Shown here: positions 1 through 8,985 of the stretch, piece after piece
Layout of the letters: the number at the start of each line of letters is the position of its first letter
Position numbering within the stretch: the first letter of the stretch is position 1
Source: CBDBJK01 sp965206395
Lineage (GTDB): Bacteria; Chloroflexota; Dehalococcoidia; Lucifugimonadales; CATOSD01
DNA: 64,000 nucleotides
NCBI GenBank assembly: GCA_965206395.1
Contig: CBDBJK010000005.1
Span: forward strand, 1-64,000
Direction of reading: 5' to 3'
Notes under the pieces: model-generated
The model's database searches: none
Seen by the model: the letters and a program-made list of their open reading frames with translations, nothing else
What the model was told of the DNA's origin: nothing
Made by a program: the position numbers and the translations under genes

Positions 1-594
1 GTGAGGGAGTTTCTGTGTATGCCCAATTACGCACCTTGGTCGTTCGACGGGGGCGGTGAGATGAAGGATCCTATTAATTTGTCACTTCAGATAGTCGATA
101 GCATTGGCAGAATAGACGATCTCATTCGGGAAATGACCAATGTTTTGATACAGGAGGGCTGGGATACCATCCAGAAAATGAAACTTCAGGCCCGACCTCC
201 AGCGTTTATCTCATTTGCTGAACGTCAATTTTTGCACATTGGCGATGATGAGTATCCCCAAGACGTTCAACTTATCCGTGAGATCGTACAGCCATGGAAC
301 ATCCTAAGAGGGTTATCTGCGGTGTTTCGCCGATATCACGTGAGGATATGGCAAGTTCCATCCACTGCTACACTAATGACATCTGACGGTCCAACTCACT
401 TCCCTATGGTGGCAAGTGCCCATCTGGAGTCAAATGTTGGCCTGCATCGATCTATAAGTTTTGAGGTTGCAGAGAAAGCATTCGCCAGAGCGCTCCGCCG
501 GGTGGGTTGGACAATCGAATTCGACGCAATTCCATTAGGGAACCAGATCTGGAATCCACCGAATAACGGATATGCGACTTTAGTCTTGAGGTAA
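1..594 (+). CDS. Hypothetical protein, possibly 5'-partial
   Basis: I do not recognise this protein. The open frame begins with GTG at the first base, so the gene may extend beyond the window. An internal ATG at 61 is preceded by ggcggtgag, a possible ribosome site, and would give a 177-residue protein starting MKDPINLSLQ. The sequence is mixed alpha/beta in character, soluble, with no membrane segment or signal peptide. The stop lies 4 bases before the next ATG, so it is probably co-transcribed with the following unknown gene. Function is unknown. Confidence 0.5.
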   Translation: MREFLCMPNYAPWSFDGGGEMKDPINLSLQIVDSIGRIDDLIREMTNVLIQEGWDTIQKMKLQARPPAFISFAERQFLHIGDDEYPQDVQLIREIVQPWNILRGLSAVFRRYHVRIWQVPSTATLMTSDGPTHFPMVASAHLESNVGLHRSISFEVAEKAFARALRRVGWTIEFDAIPLGNQIWNPPNNGYATLVLR

Positions 595-598
595 TGGC

Positions 599-1144
599 AT
601 GGAAATTTTAGACCGCATCCGACATATAGTCCATACTTACATACCCATCAAAGGCGAAGTGCTGTCGGATAGTCCGCACCAGATCAAATTGGTCCTCCTT
701 CCTGACGGTGTAATGAAAATTGGACCATTAGTCGAACCTCTGCCCAAGTTCATAGAATTCAGAAACAGGCTGCCTTCCATCTTGGACGAAAGGGAGTTAG
801 GAACCATGACCAGTGATCTGATGGACAAGGGTATCCAGCTACTAATGCTACTGGACCCCAAGTCTTATCTCGCGGCTGAGGACTTCGGTCTACTGAAGGA
901 AGAAGAAGTCTCTATTTACGGGTCAGAGGTTATGATCTCCTACTCAATAGGTGAAGTAGGGCAGAAAACCTTGGGGATGCCCGAGTCCACTGCCAATTGG
1001 GCCGCAGATGTTTACGGAAAGCGATGGCAGACTCGTATCGCCATCAGCAATAAGGGATTTGAAATAGAGCTTATAGACCCATCAGGAGGTCTTGAACAAT
1101 CCACTGTTTTCTACTCGTTGCCCATGGATCATGATTCTGGCTAA
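599..1144 (+). CDS. Hypothetical protein
   Basis: A 181-residue soluble protein without a recognised domain, signal peptide or membrane segment. It starts 4 bases after the stop of the preceding unknown gene, which suggests one operon of two uncharacterised proteins. The product is acidic overall and begins MEILDRIRHIV. The 260 bases after it (1145-1405) hold nothing I can support and separate it from the convergent glutamine synthetase. The steady codon frame and tight spacing support a real gene, but no function can be assigned. Confidence 0.5.
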   Translation: MEILDRIRHIVHTYIPIKGEVLSDSPHQIKLVLLPDGVMKIGPLVEPLPKFIEFRNRLPSILDERELGTMTSDLMDKGIQLLMLLDPKSYLAAEDFGLLKEEEVSIYGSEVMISYSIGEVGQKTLGMPESTANWAADVYGKRWQTRIAISNKGFEIELIDPSGGLEQSTVFYSLPMDHDSG

Positions 1145-1405
1145 GGATCTCACTCGACTATTCACTTGCATTGAGTACTCAAACATTGTCGCCGGGCGTA
1201 GCTATAGCATTAGGCCCACACATGAGTACCATCGGTTCTACCCCAAATCATCCTCTTAAATCATTTACGCCAATCTCGACACGGAAGACCCAGCCGACTT
1301 AGCATTACTCTGAAGCGAAGACTCTTGCGGATGCCTCTACGCGTTCAGTGCCGCGGCATCCTACGTTTCCAAACGTGTTAATCGAAAAGGCGAATGCGCT
1401 GAGTT

Positions 1406-2410
1406 TTAAACTACCTCAACGCTGCAAACCGTGTCCACAATCAGCCGCGTGACGACATACGGGTCCATGTTGGCGTTTGGCCGCCGGTCTTCGATATAGC
1501 CCTTGCCATCGCGTGCGACCTGCCAGGGAATGCGAACCGACGCGCCCCTGTCAGACACGCCGTACCTGTACTCTTTGTAAGAGCAGGTCTCGTGCTGGCC
1601 GGTCAACCGCTCCTCGATGCCAAAGCCATAGTTGACGATGTGCAAGTCGTGCTTCTTGCCTAGCGCCTCCGCAGCATCGATGCATGGCTGGTAGCTGTTA
1701 CGCATCGCCTTGGTCGAGAAGTTGGTATGCGCGCCCGCGCCGTTCCAGTCTCCCTTTACAGGCTTCGGGTCCAGCGTCGCGCTGACGTTGAAGTTCTCTC
1801 CGATGCGGTAAAGCAGCCATCGCGCGATCCATAAATGGTCGGAAGCCGTTACTGCATCGACCGCGCCAATCTGGAACTCCCACTGGGCGGGCATCACCTC
1901 AGCATTGATGCCTTCTATCATGAGGCCCGCCTCAATGCAGGCATCCATATGTGCCTCTACGACTTTGCGACCGAATACCTCGTCCGAACCAACGCCGCAG
2001 TAGTAGCCACCCTGCGGAGCGGGAAAGCCGTTGGCGGGCCACCCGAGAGGCTTAGCGCCCTCGAAGTAAGTGTACTCCTGCTCGATGCCGAACCAGGTAT
2101 CGTGTTCGGCATATTTTTCAGCCACCTCAACCAACGCGGCCCTGGTATTGCTTGGGTGTGGCGTCATATCCGTAAGCAGCACCTCGCAGAGGGCGAGGAT
2201 GTTGTTGCCGCCACGCACAGGGTCGGGGCAGGTGAACACGGGCTTCAGCACGCAATCGGAGTTGCTCCCCGGAGCCTGGTTGGTGCTTGAGCCGTCGAAT
2301 CCCCATATGGGAGGCTCTTCACCCACCGGAATTACCTTGGCCTTACAGCGCAGCTTTGCCGTAGGCTCCGTGCCGTCTATCCAGATGTATTCTGCTTTGT
2401 AAAAGTCCAT
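1406..2410 (-). CDS. glnII: Type II glutamine synthetase (GSII)
   Basis: Makes glutamine from glutamate, ammonia and ATP in the cytosol. At 334 residues it matches the short eukaryote-like GSII family, not the roughly 450-residue GSI. Visible GSII signatures are YIWIDGTEPTAKLRCK near the start, WGFDGSSTNQAPGSNSDC, FGIEQEYTYFE, EGINAEVMPAQWEFQIG, WNGAGAHTNFSTKAMR and YGVSDRGASVRIP followed by EDRRPNANMDPY, so the ammonia and glutamate site and the metal ligands appear complete. The start ATG has a good ribosome site (gggagaagaa). It is divergent from the D-aminoacylase gene, with 226 bases between them that could carry both promoters. GSII is uncommon in bacteria outside Actinobacteria and Proteobacteria, so this gene may have moved horizontally. 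Confidence 0.95.
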   Translation of the reverse strand: MDFYKAEYIWIDGTEPTAKLRCKAKVIPVGEEPPIWGFDGSSTNQAPGSNSDCVLKPVFTCPDPVRGGNNILALCEVLLTDMTPHPSNTRAALVEVAEKYAEHDTWFGIEQEYTYFEGAKPLGWPANGFPAPQGGYYCGVGSDEVFGRKVVEAHMDACIEAGLMIEGINAEVMPAQWEFQIGAVDAVTASDHLWIARWLLYRIGENFNVSATLDPKPVKGDWNGAGAHTNFSTKAMRNSYQPCIDAAEALGKKHDLHIVNYGFGIEERLTGQHETCSYKEYRYGVSDRGASVRIPWQVARDGKGYIEDRRPNANMDPYVVTRLIVDTVCSVEVV

Positions 2411-2636
2411 TTCTTCTCCCTGTATATATGACGCGGCGCTTGTGAGTCGCCCTGTCTGCTATTCGTTAGTCTATCTTACATTTTACAAAGCTATTGCCGC
2501 CTGGGAACTACACAAATGTTAACTTTGTGTTAAATGCTTCGGTCAGAGTCATAGCAAGGCATCTGGCGCGCCGCTGATTTACCTGATAGAGTTGCGATGC
2601 AAACAATAACCTCATAGCTCCGGAAGGTAGGACGAT

Positions 2637-4211
2637 ATGGTAGACCTGCTCATCAAAAACGGACTCATCATCGACGGCAGCGGCAGCCCCGGCTACTTCG
2701 GCACTGTAACGGTCGATAACGAGCGCATCGCCATCCATCGCGGCGATGTTCCGCAAGTAGACGCCGCCCGCGTTATCGACGCCACAGATCACGTCGTCTG
2801 TCCGGGCTTCGTTGACCTGCACTCCCATGCGGGGCTGACTATCCTCGGCGAGCCACATCACGACCCCAAGGTGCGGCAAGGCGTCACCACGGAGCTTATC
2901 GGCATCGACGGCATATCGCACTCCCCATTCAAGTCTCACGAGGAACTGCAACGTTACATATGGCTCGACTCCGGCCTGAACGGTTACCCGCCGACGCCGG
3001 GAGACTGGCTTTCGGTGGCCGACCAGCTTGGCAAATACGACAACAGCGTCGCCATCAACATCGCCTACATCCTCGGCAACTCCTCGGTGCGCATATGGGG
3101 TGTCGGCTGGAACGACCGGCCCCCGACGAGCGCGGAGCTTGAGGACATGAAGTCTGTCGTGCGGGAGGCGATGGAGGAAGGAGCCTGGGGTCTGTCCACA
3201 GGGCTAGACTACCCCCCCGGAGCCTACGCCAGCACCGACGAGCTTGTGGCGCTTTCCGAAGTATCGGCCCGGATGGGCGGCTTTTACCACACCCATACAA
3301 GGGCAAGCCTCAGAGCGAAGGGACTTCTCGCGCCCTGGGATGAGGCGCTCGATATCGGGCGGCGCAGCGGCAGTCCCATCCACCTGACACACTACCGACA
3401 GAGCGCGCAAGGCGTGGGAAGTCACCTGGACTACCTTGGCCTGGTGGAAGACGCACGCGACGAGGGCATGGACGTTACGTTCGACTGCTACACCTACCCG
3501 TACTCAGGTACGACTGTCACAATCGGCCTGCCACACTGGGCCAAGGACGGCGGCCCCGAACGCTTGATGGCCGCACTCCAGGATCCCGACGACCGTGCCA
3601 AGATGAAGTGTGAGATGGCGAGCAGTCGGCTTGAGGACAACTGGCTGACTAACTTCACTCAGCCACAGAATAAGAAGTACGACGGCAGGTTGCTTGAAGA
3701 GATAGCCGAGATGCGCGAGCAGGACATGGTGGACGCCCTTTTCGATCTGCTTATCGAGGAGAAGCTGGGCATCTCGACTGTCGGGCTGGGAACGAACCAA
3801 CATACGCTCTACGCATTTGTCTCGCATCCATACGGCATGATAGCCAGCGACGCGATACTGTTCGGCGAGTACCCCAGCCCAAGGACGTACGGCTGCTTCC
3901 CCATCGTGCTGGCAGAGTTCGTGCGCGCCGAGAAGCATCTGCGACTGCCGGAGGCGATACGCAAGATGACATCGTTCCCGGCGCAGCGGCTTGGCCTGCC
4001 TGACAGAGGCCTGCTCGTGGACGGCTTCAAGGCCGACATCGTGGTCTTTAACCCGAAGACGGTCAAAGCCCCGGCAACCAAGAGAGAACCGAAGCAGTAC
4101 CCCATTGGCATCGAGTACGTCATCGTGAACGGCAAGGTCGTTATCGACAAAGGTGAGAACACCGGCGCGCTTCCGGGCCGCGCCCTGCGGCGTGGGCACG
4201 CATCTACGTAG
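2637..4211 (+). CDS. N-acyl-D-amino-acid deacylase (D-aminoacylase), amidohydrolase superfamily
   Basis: Predicted metal-dependent hydrolase releasing D-amino acids from N-acyl-D-amino acids or related amides. At 524 residues it has the family length. The N-terminal beta-sandwich strand LLIKNGLIIDGSGSPGYFG leads into the metal site CPGFVDLHSHAG. Later come GLSTGLDYPPGAYAST, THTR, a His-containing segment IHLTHYRQS, the DVTFDCYTYPY strand and the C-terminal GLLVDGFKADIVVF fold return. The ATG follows ggaaggtagg. A decayed second copy of its 3' end lies at 6270-6347, so two tandem copies once existed. The divergent glutamine synthetase hints at amide-nitrogen use, but that is inference. The exact substrate is uncertain, because the D-aminoacylase family also includes dihydroorotase-like enzymes. 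Confidence 0.85.
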   Translation: MVDLLIKNGLIIDGSGSPGYFGTVTVDNERIAIHRGDVPQVDAARVIDATDHVVCPGFVDLHSHAGLTILGEPHHDPKVRQGVTTELIGIDGISHSPFKSHEELQRYIWLDSGLNGYPPTPGDWLSVADQLGKYDNSVAINIAYILGNSSVRIWGVGWNDRPPTSAELEDMKSVVREAMEEGAWGLSTGLDYPPGAYASTDELVALSEVSARMGGFYHTHTRASLRAKGLLAPWDEALDIGRRSGSPIHLTHYRQSAQGVGSHLDYLGLVEDARDEGMDVTFDCYTYPYSGTTVTIGLPHWAKDGGPERLMAALQDPDDRAKMKCEMASSRLEDNWLTNFTQPQNKKYDGRLLEEIAEMREQDMVDALFDLLIEEKLGISTVGLGTNQHTLYAFVSHPYGMIASDAILFGEYPSPRTYGCFPIVLAEFVRAEKHLRLPEAIRKMTSFPAQRLGLPDRGLLVDGFKADIVVFNPKTVKAPATKREPKQYPIGIEYVIVNGKVVIDKGENTGALPGRALRRGHAST

Positions 4212-4238
4212 CGGGGAAGCGTGGGCAGGCGAGATTGA

Positions 4239-4496
4239 TTATCCCCTACCCACTCTTTCCATAAGCCCGAAGATTATGTTTCGCTTCTTACTAAACGATG
4301 GCCTTACGAGGTCGTCTTCCAAGAGGTCTGCGAGTGTGAGGTCAAGCTCCCTTGATTCCATACGAGTTACCCCTTGGAGGCGGTCTCTGGTTCTCCATTT
4401 ATACTTGTCGTGGGACAACGCAAGGAGCACCTTCCTCTCTTCTGGAGAATATTCCGCAAAATCGCTCATCCACTTGAGATTTGTAAGGTAAGCCAT
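4239..4496 (-). CDS. Hypothetical small protein, possibly winged-helix
   Basis: An 85-residue protein beginning MAYLTNLKWMSDFAEYS. The stretch SPEERKVLLALSHDKYKWRTRDRLQGVTRM followed by a helix and LADLLEDDLVRPSF has the look of a small winged-helix fold (helix, helix, recognition helix, wing). This is a pattern judgement only. It lies 14 bases downstream of the membrane protein at 4511-4927 and probably shares its transcript. The pair is convergent with the D-aminoacylase gene. It could act as a regulator or effector of the membrane partner, but no function can be shown. Confidence 0.5.
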   Translation of the reverse strand: MAYLTNLKWMSDFAEYSPEERKVLLALSHDKYKWRTRDRLQGVTRMESRELDLTLADLLEDDLVRPSFSKKRNIIFGLMERVGRG

Positions 4497-4510
4497 CTGG
4501 AATCCTCTAG

Positions 4511-4927
4511 CTATCTGTTTTCAAGGTCGTCAAGAGTTTGCTCCCATTCATCGATGTCGGACGATTGGGTTTCGCCGGACTCATCTAATTCTCCCCGTGA
4601 TATAGGCTCCGCCACTTCCGAGGTAGGCCCTTCAAGCTCATAGTCCTCACCCTCGATGAGATCACTTTCAGGTGTTCTGAGAGAGCTTTCAAGTGTTCTT
4701 AATCTAACTTGTTCTTGAAGCTCTGTTGTGGGGTAGCCCTGAAGTTTGTTGTTGAATATGACATTGTTTCCGGCGATTGAAATGCTCTCAATTCTGTCAA
4801 CCAACGCGGGCAATAGGTCGCCAATTTGTTTCCTAAAGAGCAATATCAAGACAAATGCTAGGATGGGCCAACTAATGAATATCCTGAATCCGTTCAGGAC
4901 GGCCTCGACGATCTCATTCGCGGTCAT
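4511..4927 (-). CDS. Hypothetical single-pass membrane protein
   Basis: A 138-residue protein with one clear hydrophobic segment at about residues 16-31 (FISWPILAFVLILLF), followed by a basic RKQIGDLLPALVDRIES amphipathic stretch and a long acidic tail rich in Glu, Ser and Asp. The layout (N-terminal helix, short juxtamembrane region, charged cytoplasmic tail) resembles small membrane-anchored sensors found beside helix-turn-helix proteins. It precedes the 85-residue putative winged-helix gene with 14 bases between them. The start is 44 bases from the CTAG site used by the first IS630 copy, so its promoter may have been displaced or replaced by that insertion. Confidence 0.5.
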   Translation of the reverse strand: MTANEIVEAVLNGFRIFISWPILAFVLILLFRKQIGDLLPALVDRIESISIAGNNVIFNNKLQGYPTTELQEQVRLRTLESSLRTPESDLIEGEDYELEGPTSEVAEPISRGELDESGETQSSDIDEWEQTLDDLENR

Positions 4928-4971
4928 TACGACTATCCTTCATATCTTACCTGCGAACAGGGATACAGCTA

Positions 4972-6220
4972 GTGGTCCAACATCATTGAAATGAATACCA
5001 TGATAGTCATTGTTCCTCTTGGGGGTTCAATCGTAACGTTGAACCGAGGAGGAACCATGATGTCTACCAAGAAGTACCGTATCAGACTGACTACCGACGA
5101 ACAACAGGAACTCAACGCCTTGGTCTCACGCGGTCGGGCTGCGGCGTACAAACAGACCCATGCGCGCATTCTGCTGATGAGCGATGAGTCACGCTCGGAC
5201 GGGGGAATGAAGGACGCGGACATCACCAGCGCGCTCGGTGTGGGACAGTCAACGGTCGAGCGAATACGCAAGCGCTGTGTGGAGGAGGGGGTCGAGTCTG
5301 CGCTGAATCGCAAAAAGCAACTGCGTCGGCGTCAAAAGAGACTGGACGGCGAAGGTGAAGCACGGTTGATAGCGATGGCCTGCGGGGAACCGCCGGAGGG
5401 GCGTGCCAGTTGGACCCTGAAGCTGTTGGCTGACCAGTTGGTCGAGTGTGAGATAGTCGGGACCATTAGCACCGAGACGGTTCGCCAGGCGCTTAAAAAA
5501 AAACGAACTGAAGCCGTGGCTGAAGCAGAGTTGGTGCATCCCGCCCGGTCAGAGCGCGGAGTTTGTGTGCGCGATGGAAGACGTGATGGAAGACGTACTG
5601 GAGGTCTACCAACGGCCGTACGATGGGAATGAGGTTCTGGTGTGCATGGATGAGACGAGCAAACAGCAAGTCAAGGAGACGCGAGTGCCGCGTCCCGCAG
5701 CGCCCGGCTTATCGGCGGCATACGACTACGAATACGAGCGCAATGGAGTGAGCAGCCTGTTCATGCTGTTTGCACCGTTGGACGGATGGCGCCGAGTCGA
5801 GGTCAGAGAGCGTCGCACGAAGGTGGACTGGGCGCATGTGATAAAGAAACTGGTCGACGAGGACTACCCTGACAGAGACCGGATCGTGCTGGTAATGGAC
5901 AATCTCAACACTCACAAGCTGTCCTCGCTATACGAGGCATTCGAGCCTGCTGAGGCGAGGCGTATAGCTGAGCGACTGGAGATACACTACACTCCCAAAC
6001 ACGGGAGTTGGTTGAATATGGCGGAGATAGAGATCGGTGTGCTGGCTCGACAGTGCCTGGACCGACGGATTGCCAATCAAGACATCCTGCGCGGCGAGGT
6101 CAATGCTTGGCAGAATCAACGCAACCGGGATGTGATACGAGTGGATTGGCGCTTCACTACCGAGGATGCGCGCATCAAGCTAAAGTCACTCTACCCATCA
6201 ATACAAAAACGTTGAACCAC
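4972..6220 (+). mobile_element. IS630-family element, copy 1 (1249 bp, long variant)
   Basis: Bounded by imperfect inverted ends GTGGTCCAAC and GTTGAACCAC, with TA duplicated on each side. The target read as CTAG before insertion. It carries the two-unit form of a 12-bp tandem repeat (gatggaagacgt, 5573-5596). It is nearly identical to five other copies in this window. It lies between a hypothetical membrane-protein gene and the remnant of a second D-aminoacylase. Confidence 0.93.
5057..6215 (+). CDS. IS630-family transposase (two frames joined by -1 frameshift)
   Basis: DDE transposase of the Tc1/mariner-like IS630 family. The first frame (5057-5632) starts at ATGATG with a strong gaggagga ribosome site and encodes a helix-turn-helix region (ALGVGQSTVERIRKRC). 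The second frame continues after a run of nine A residues at 5495-5503. A -1 slip there yields the typical KKNELKPWLKQSW linker and then the catalytic triad in CMDETSKQQ, VMDNLNTHK and WLNMAEIE. The A9 run is the natural place for programmed slippage, as in other IS630 elements, so the split is probably functional. The fused product is about 385 residues. An in-frame upstream TTG-like start exists but lacks a ribosome site. Confidence 0.9.
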
Positions 6221-6269
6221 TAGTATATCCTGAAGATTTGACCGCGTCAAAACCGCTTTGTCACGCCCA

Positions 6270-6347
6270 AAGGTCGTCATCGACAAGGGCGATAACACCG
6301 GCGCGCTTCCGGGCCGCACCCTGCGACGTGGGCACGCTTCGACATAG
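6270..6347 (+). pseudogene. Remnant 3' end of a second D-aminoacylase gene
   Basis: This 26-codon stretch reads KVVIDKGDNTGALPGRTLRR and then GHAST and stop. It matches the last residues of the intact D-aminoacylase ending at 4211 with only E-to-D and A-to-T changes. The following bases (agcggggaa) also match the bases after the intact gene. The rest of the second copy is gone; upstream sequence leads directly into the right flank of IS630 copy 1. This is direct sequence evidence of a former tandem duplication that has been deleted down to its tail. Confidence 0.85.
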
Positions 6348-6366
6348 CGGGGAAAGGCTCTCAGGC

Positions 6367-6389
6367 TATTACTGATCCTTGCATGAATA
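6367..6389 (+). repeat. Left arm of a 23-bp perfect inverted repeat (partner 8946-8968)
   Basis: The sequence tattactgatccttgcatga plus ata is repeated in exact reverse complement at 8946-8968. The pair brackets the IS5-type copy 1 and the broken SGNH hydrolase gene. Bases between this arm and the IS (6390-6559) contain an aggaggt site with a 14-codon frame at 6519 that stops at once; I see no gene there. Confidence 0.7.
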
Positions 6390-6563
6390 CGTAAGCACAA
6401 GGCGCAAAGTACAGATCCGAATGTCAGCCTATTGTCAGATGATAGTGTGCATCTAGTCAGGTGATTCGATGGAAGAGAGGCTATCATAAGCACAATACAA
6501 AACAGGAGGTTGAACACGATGACTGACATATACTTCGGACATGGGCCCGCTCCCAAACACTAG

Positions 6564-7390
6564 GTTGTGTTGACATTTGGTGCATAATGGATACATGTCA
6601 ACGACTGAATTACGCAATGAACAATGGTCGAAAATCCTTGAATTTCTGCGCTCATGCCCAGACCTCTACGTTGGAGAGGAGGACGATTGCAGGCGCTACG
6701 TCGAGGCCATCCTGTGGATGGCACGAAGTGGTGCTCCTTGGAGACTGCTGCCTGAGCACTACGGTCACTGGAACAGCGTATATAAGCGCTTCGCACGCTG
6801 GTGTGAAAAGGGTGTATGGGAACGAATGCATCAGCATTTTGTGCAAGACCCCGATATGGAGCATGTCATCATTGATAGCACTGTGATAGCACTGTGATAG
6901 CACTGTGGTTCGCGCTCATCCCTGTGCTGCTGGAGCCTCCAAAAAAACGGTGGCCAATCGGCCCAAGCTCTTGGCCGGAGCCGAGGCGGGTTCAGTACCA
7001 AGATCCACGTGAGCGTGGATGGATTGGGCAACCCGTTGCGCTTTGAGCTCACAGCAGGTCAACGTCACGACATCACCCAGGCACAGGCATTGATTGCTGA
7101 TTTCGAAACCGAGCATGTGATTGCTGATAAGGGATACGATTCGATGGATTTTCTCCAATGCATCCTGGGCAGGGGCGCGTTACCTGTGATTCCACCTCGG
7201 TCAAATCGAAAGACGCCACGAGAGTATGATGAGTACCTTTACCGAAGCGCCACCTTGTGGAGTGTTTCATCAACAAGATCAAGCACTACCGGCATATCTT
7301 CTCTCGCTTTGACAAGCTGTCATCGCGTTTCCTGGGATTCTTGAACTTCGTCGGTGCTCTCATATGGCTCAGATGAAATGTCAACACAAC
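6564..7390 (+). mobile_element. IS5-family (IS427-like) element, copy 1 (827 bp)
   Basis: Ends are the perfect inverted repeat GTTGTGTTGACATTT / AAATGTCAACACAAC, flanked by CTAG on both sides (6560-6563 and 7391-7394). Compared with copies 2 and 3 it has three units of the 11-bp sequence gatagcactgt (6874-6906) and lacks one base near 7246. Confidence 0.92.
6595..7344 (+). pseudogene. IS5-family transposase, inactivated twice
   Basis: N-terminal part MSTTELRNEQWSKILEFL through PDMEHVIIDST is intact, then three 11-bp units create tandem stops at about 6895-6900, right after the first catalytic Asp (IIDST). The downstream part restarts with STKIHVSVDGLGNPL and contains the second Asp (VIADKGYDS). 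A missing base (ccgaagcg instead of ccgagagcg in copy 2) then shifts the frame before the catalytic Glu segment RERHLVECF. The A7 run near 6941 is the family's -1 frameshift site. This copy cannot make a full transposase, but its ends are intact and could be moved in trans. Confidence 0.88.
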
Positions 7391-7562
7391 CTAGTGCCAC
7401 TTGTAAACGTACCGTAGGCCGGGGTCTACCATCGGGGTTTCAGCACGAGAGATCTTCAACCATCACATTTGTGGGAAGATTCCCATGCACGCTAATATTC
7501 TCGTGCCCTCAGATGGGGTCTGAACCTGGCGAAAATGACCATGATTTAGGAGTCAATTAACA

Positions 7563-8938
7563 ATGAGTATCATAAAAATCGTAATCCTGGCAGTCGTTGT
7601 TGGAGGCGTAATAGTCGTGGCACTAGGGGCTGTCACGGCCTTCAGCATATTCAATAGCCTGAGTGGAGACCCTGAACCTCTTTCACCTGAAGTTATAGCC
7701 CAGGGCCAAGCCGTGGAACGCAAGATTGAGGAGGCCGTCACCGACAAGTCCGCCTTCTACCTAGAGTTGACCGATGAAGAATTATCGGCGTTTTTACTGT
7801 TCAGGGCAGGCTCTGTTTCCCCCTTACGGGACATCGGTGTTTCCATCAAACCTGGAGTCCTGGAATTAAATGGAAGTATAGGAGGCACGCCTTCCATATC
7901 CTTCTCAGGATCACTCGATGTGACGTTCGAAAACGGGTTGATAGACCTGACCCTTAATGAGATTTCCCTTTTGTTTCTGCCAGTACCTGGGGCGGTTCGA
8001 GATGAATTGCAGGTCCTCGTAGACGAGGGTCTGGACATTAACAAGGAACTCAGCGAGTCAGGGGTAGCGCAAATTCAGCAATTCGATATGCAACCCGGCA
8101 GAGTCGTAATCGTAGGAGTTCAAAAAGGCGGAGCATCCGTATCTGCCGTCACCAAAGACGCATTCATACAGGCGTTCCAATCATCCGGTGGTAGTCCTGC
8201 CCCCGTTCCACTAGGAGCAGACCTGGTACCGTCCGGCACAGCGGGAATCAGCGAACCAGGGGATGACCTATACCTAGCTCTCGGCGACTCGCTGGCAGCC
8301 AACGTAGGCGTTAACCTACCGCAAGACGGCTACGTTTCAAGGTTCCACGCTTATCTAGAGAGAGAAACGGGACGCAACCTTGGCTTGTTGAATCTGGGTA
8401 TATCGGGCGAAAGCAGTATCTCGATAATGCAAGTCCAGTTCCAGCAAGCCCTGAACGAATTACGACAGCGACGCGAAGATGGAAACCCTAACACTAGGGT
8501 CTCCGTGCTGACCATAGACCTGGGAGCGAATGACCTGATTACTCACCCCGGCTCAAGCGAATGTCAGCAAGCGCCTAAGGGTGACGCATGTCAAGCCCGA
8601 ATAAATGCTGGATTAGAGGGATTCTCGGAGAACTTCTCGCAAATAGTAGGAACCCTAGCAAATGAACTTGAGTCGGATGCAGAATTCTACATCATGACGA
8701 TGTACAACCCCTTCGACTTTGGCCTGGTATTCCTTTCGAGGATTTCTCCAACGAGATAGTTGAAAGGCTAAACGCAATCATTGCCGAGAACGCCAATAAC
8801 GTAGGCGCCAAGCTGGCTGATCCATATGTTTTGATGGGAGGCAATGCCGCCGCGTGGACCAACATGCTCCAAGGCGACATCCACCCTAACCCAGACGGTT
8901 TCCAGGCCTTGGCCTTTTCTCTAGCTCAGGCCCGCTGA
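7563..8938 (+). pseudogene. SGNH/GDSL-type lipase-esterase with N-terminal membrane anchor, frameshifted near its end
   Basis: The frame begins MSIIKIVILAVVVGGVIVVA, a membrane anchor or signal peptide, with an aggag site upstream. Residues about 35-200 form an uncharacterised beta-rich region. From about residue 235 the SGNH blocks appear: LYLALGDSLAANVG (nucleophile Ser), LGISGES, and TIDLGANDLIT (Asn block). The frame then closes at 8759. After 8721 the -1 frame continues PGIPFEDFSNEIVERL and later GDIHPNPDGF, which holds the catalytic Asp-x-x-His, ending at 8938. A single base is therefore missing near 8721-8724. Either the gene is a recent pseudogene or there is a sequencing indel. Its likely role was hydrolysis of esters or lipids outside the membrane. 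Confidence 0.82.
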
Positions 8939-8945
8939 AATTAGC

Positions 8946-8968
8946 TATTCATGCAAGGATCAGTAATA
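8946..8968 (-). repeat. Right arm of the 23-bp inverted repeat (partner 6367-6389)
   Basis: Exact reverse complement of 6367-6389. It lies 7 bases after the restored stop of the SGNH gene. The two arms are 2.6 kb apart and face each other like the ends of a cassette, but no recombinase lies inside apart from the later IS insertion. Confidence 0.7.
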
Positions 8969-8985
8969 TAGGCATAAGCTTTCCT

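Noticed and set aside
1835..2290. 151-codon plus-strand open frame opposite the glutamine synthetase gene
   Set aside because: It is an antisense shadow of a full, well-recognised gene and has no ribosome site or family resemblance.
3504..4199. 231-codon minus-strand frame opposite the D-aminoacylase gene
   Set aside because: High-GC codon third positions keep antisense frames open; no domain is visible and the plus-strand gene is unambiguous.
4991..5056. Extra 22 codons (MNTMIVIVPLGGS...) before the IS630 transposase start, repeated in every copy
   Set aside because: They precede a strong gaggagga site and the real ATG, and lie in the IS left end; all copies share them because the ISs are identical.
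6519..6563. 14-codon frame with a strong aggaggt site just before IS5-type copy 1
   Set aside because: It stops at TAG inside the CTAG target, and removal of the IS does not extend it, so there is no evidence of an interrupted gene.
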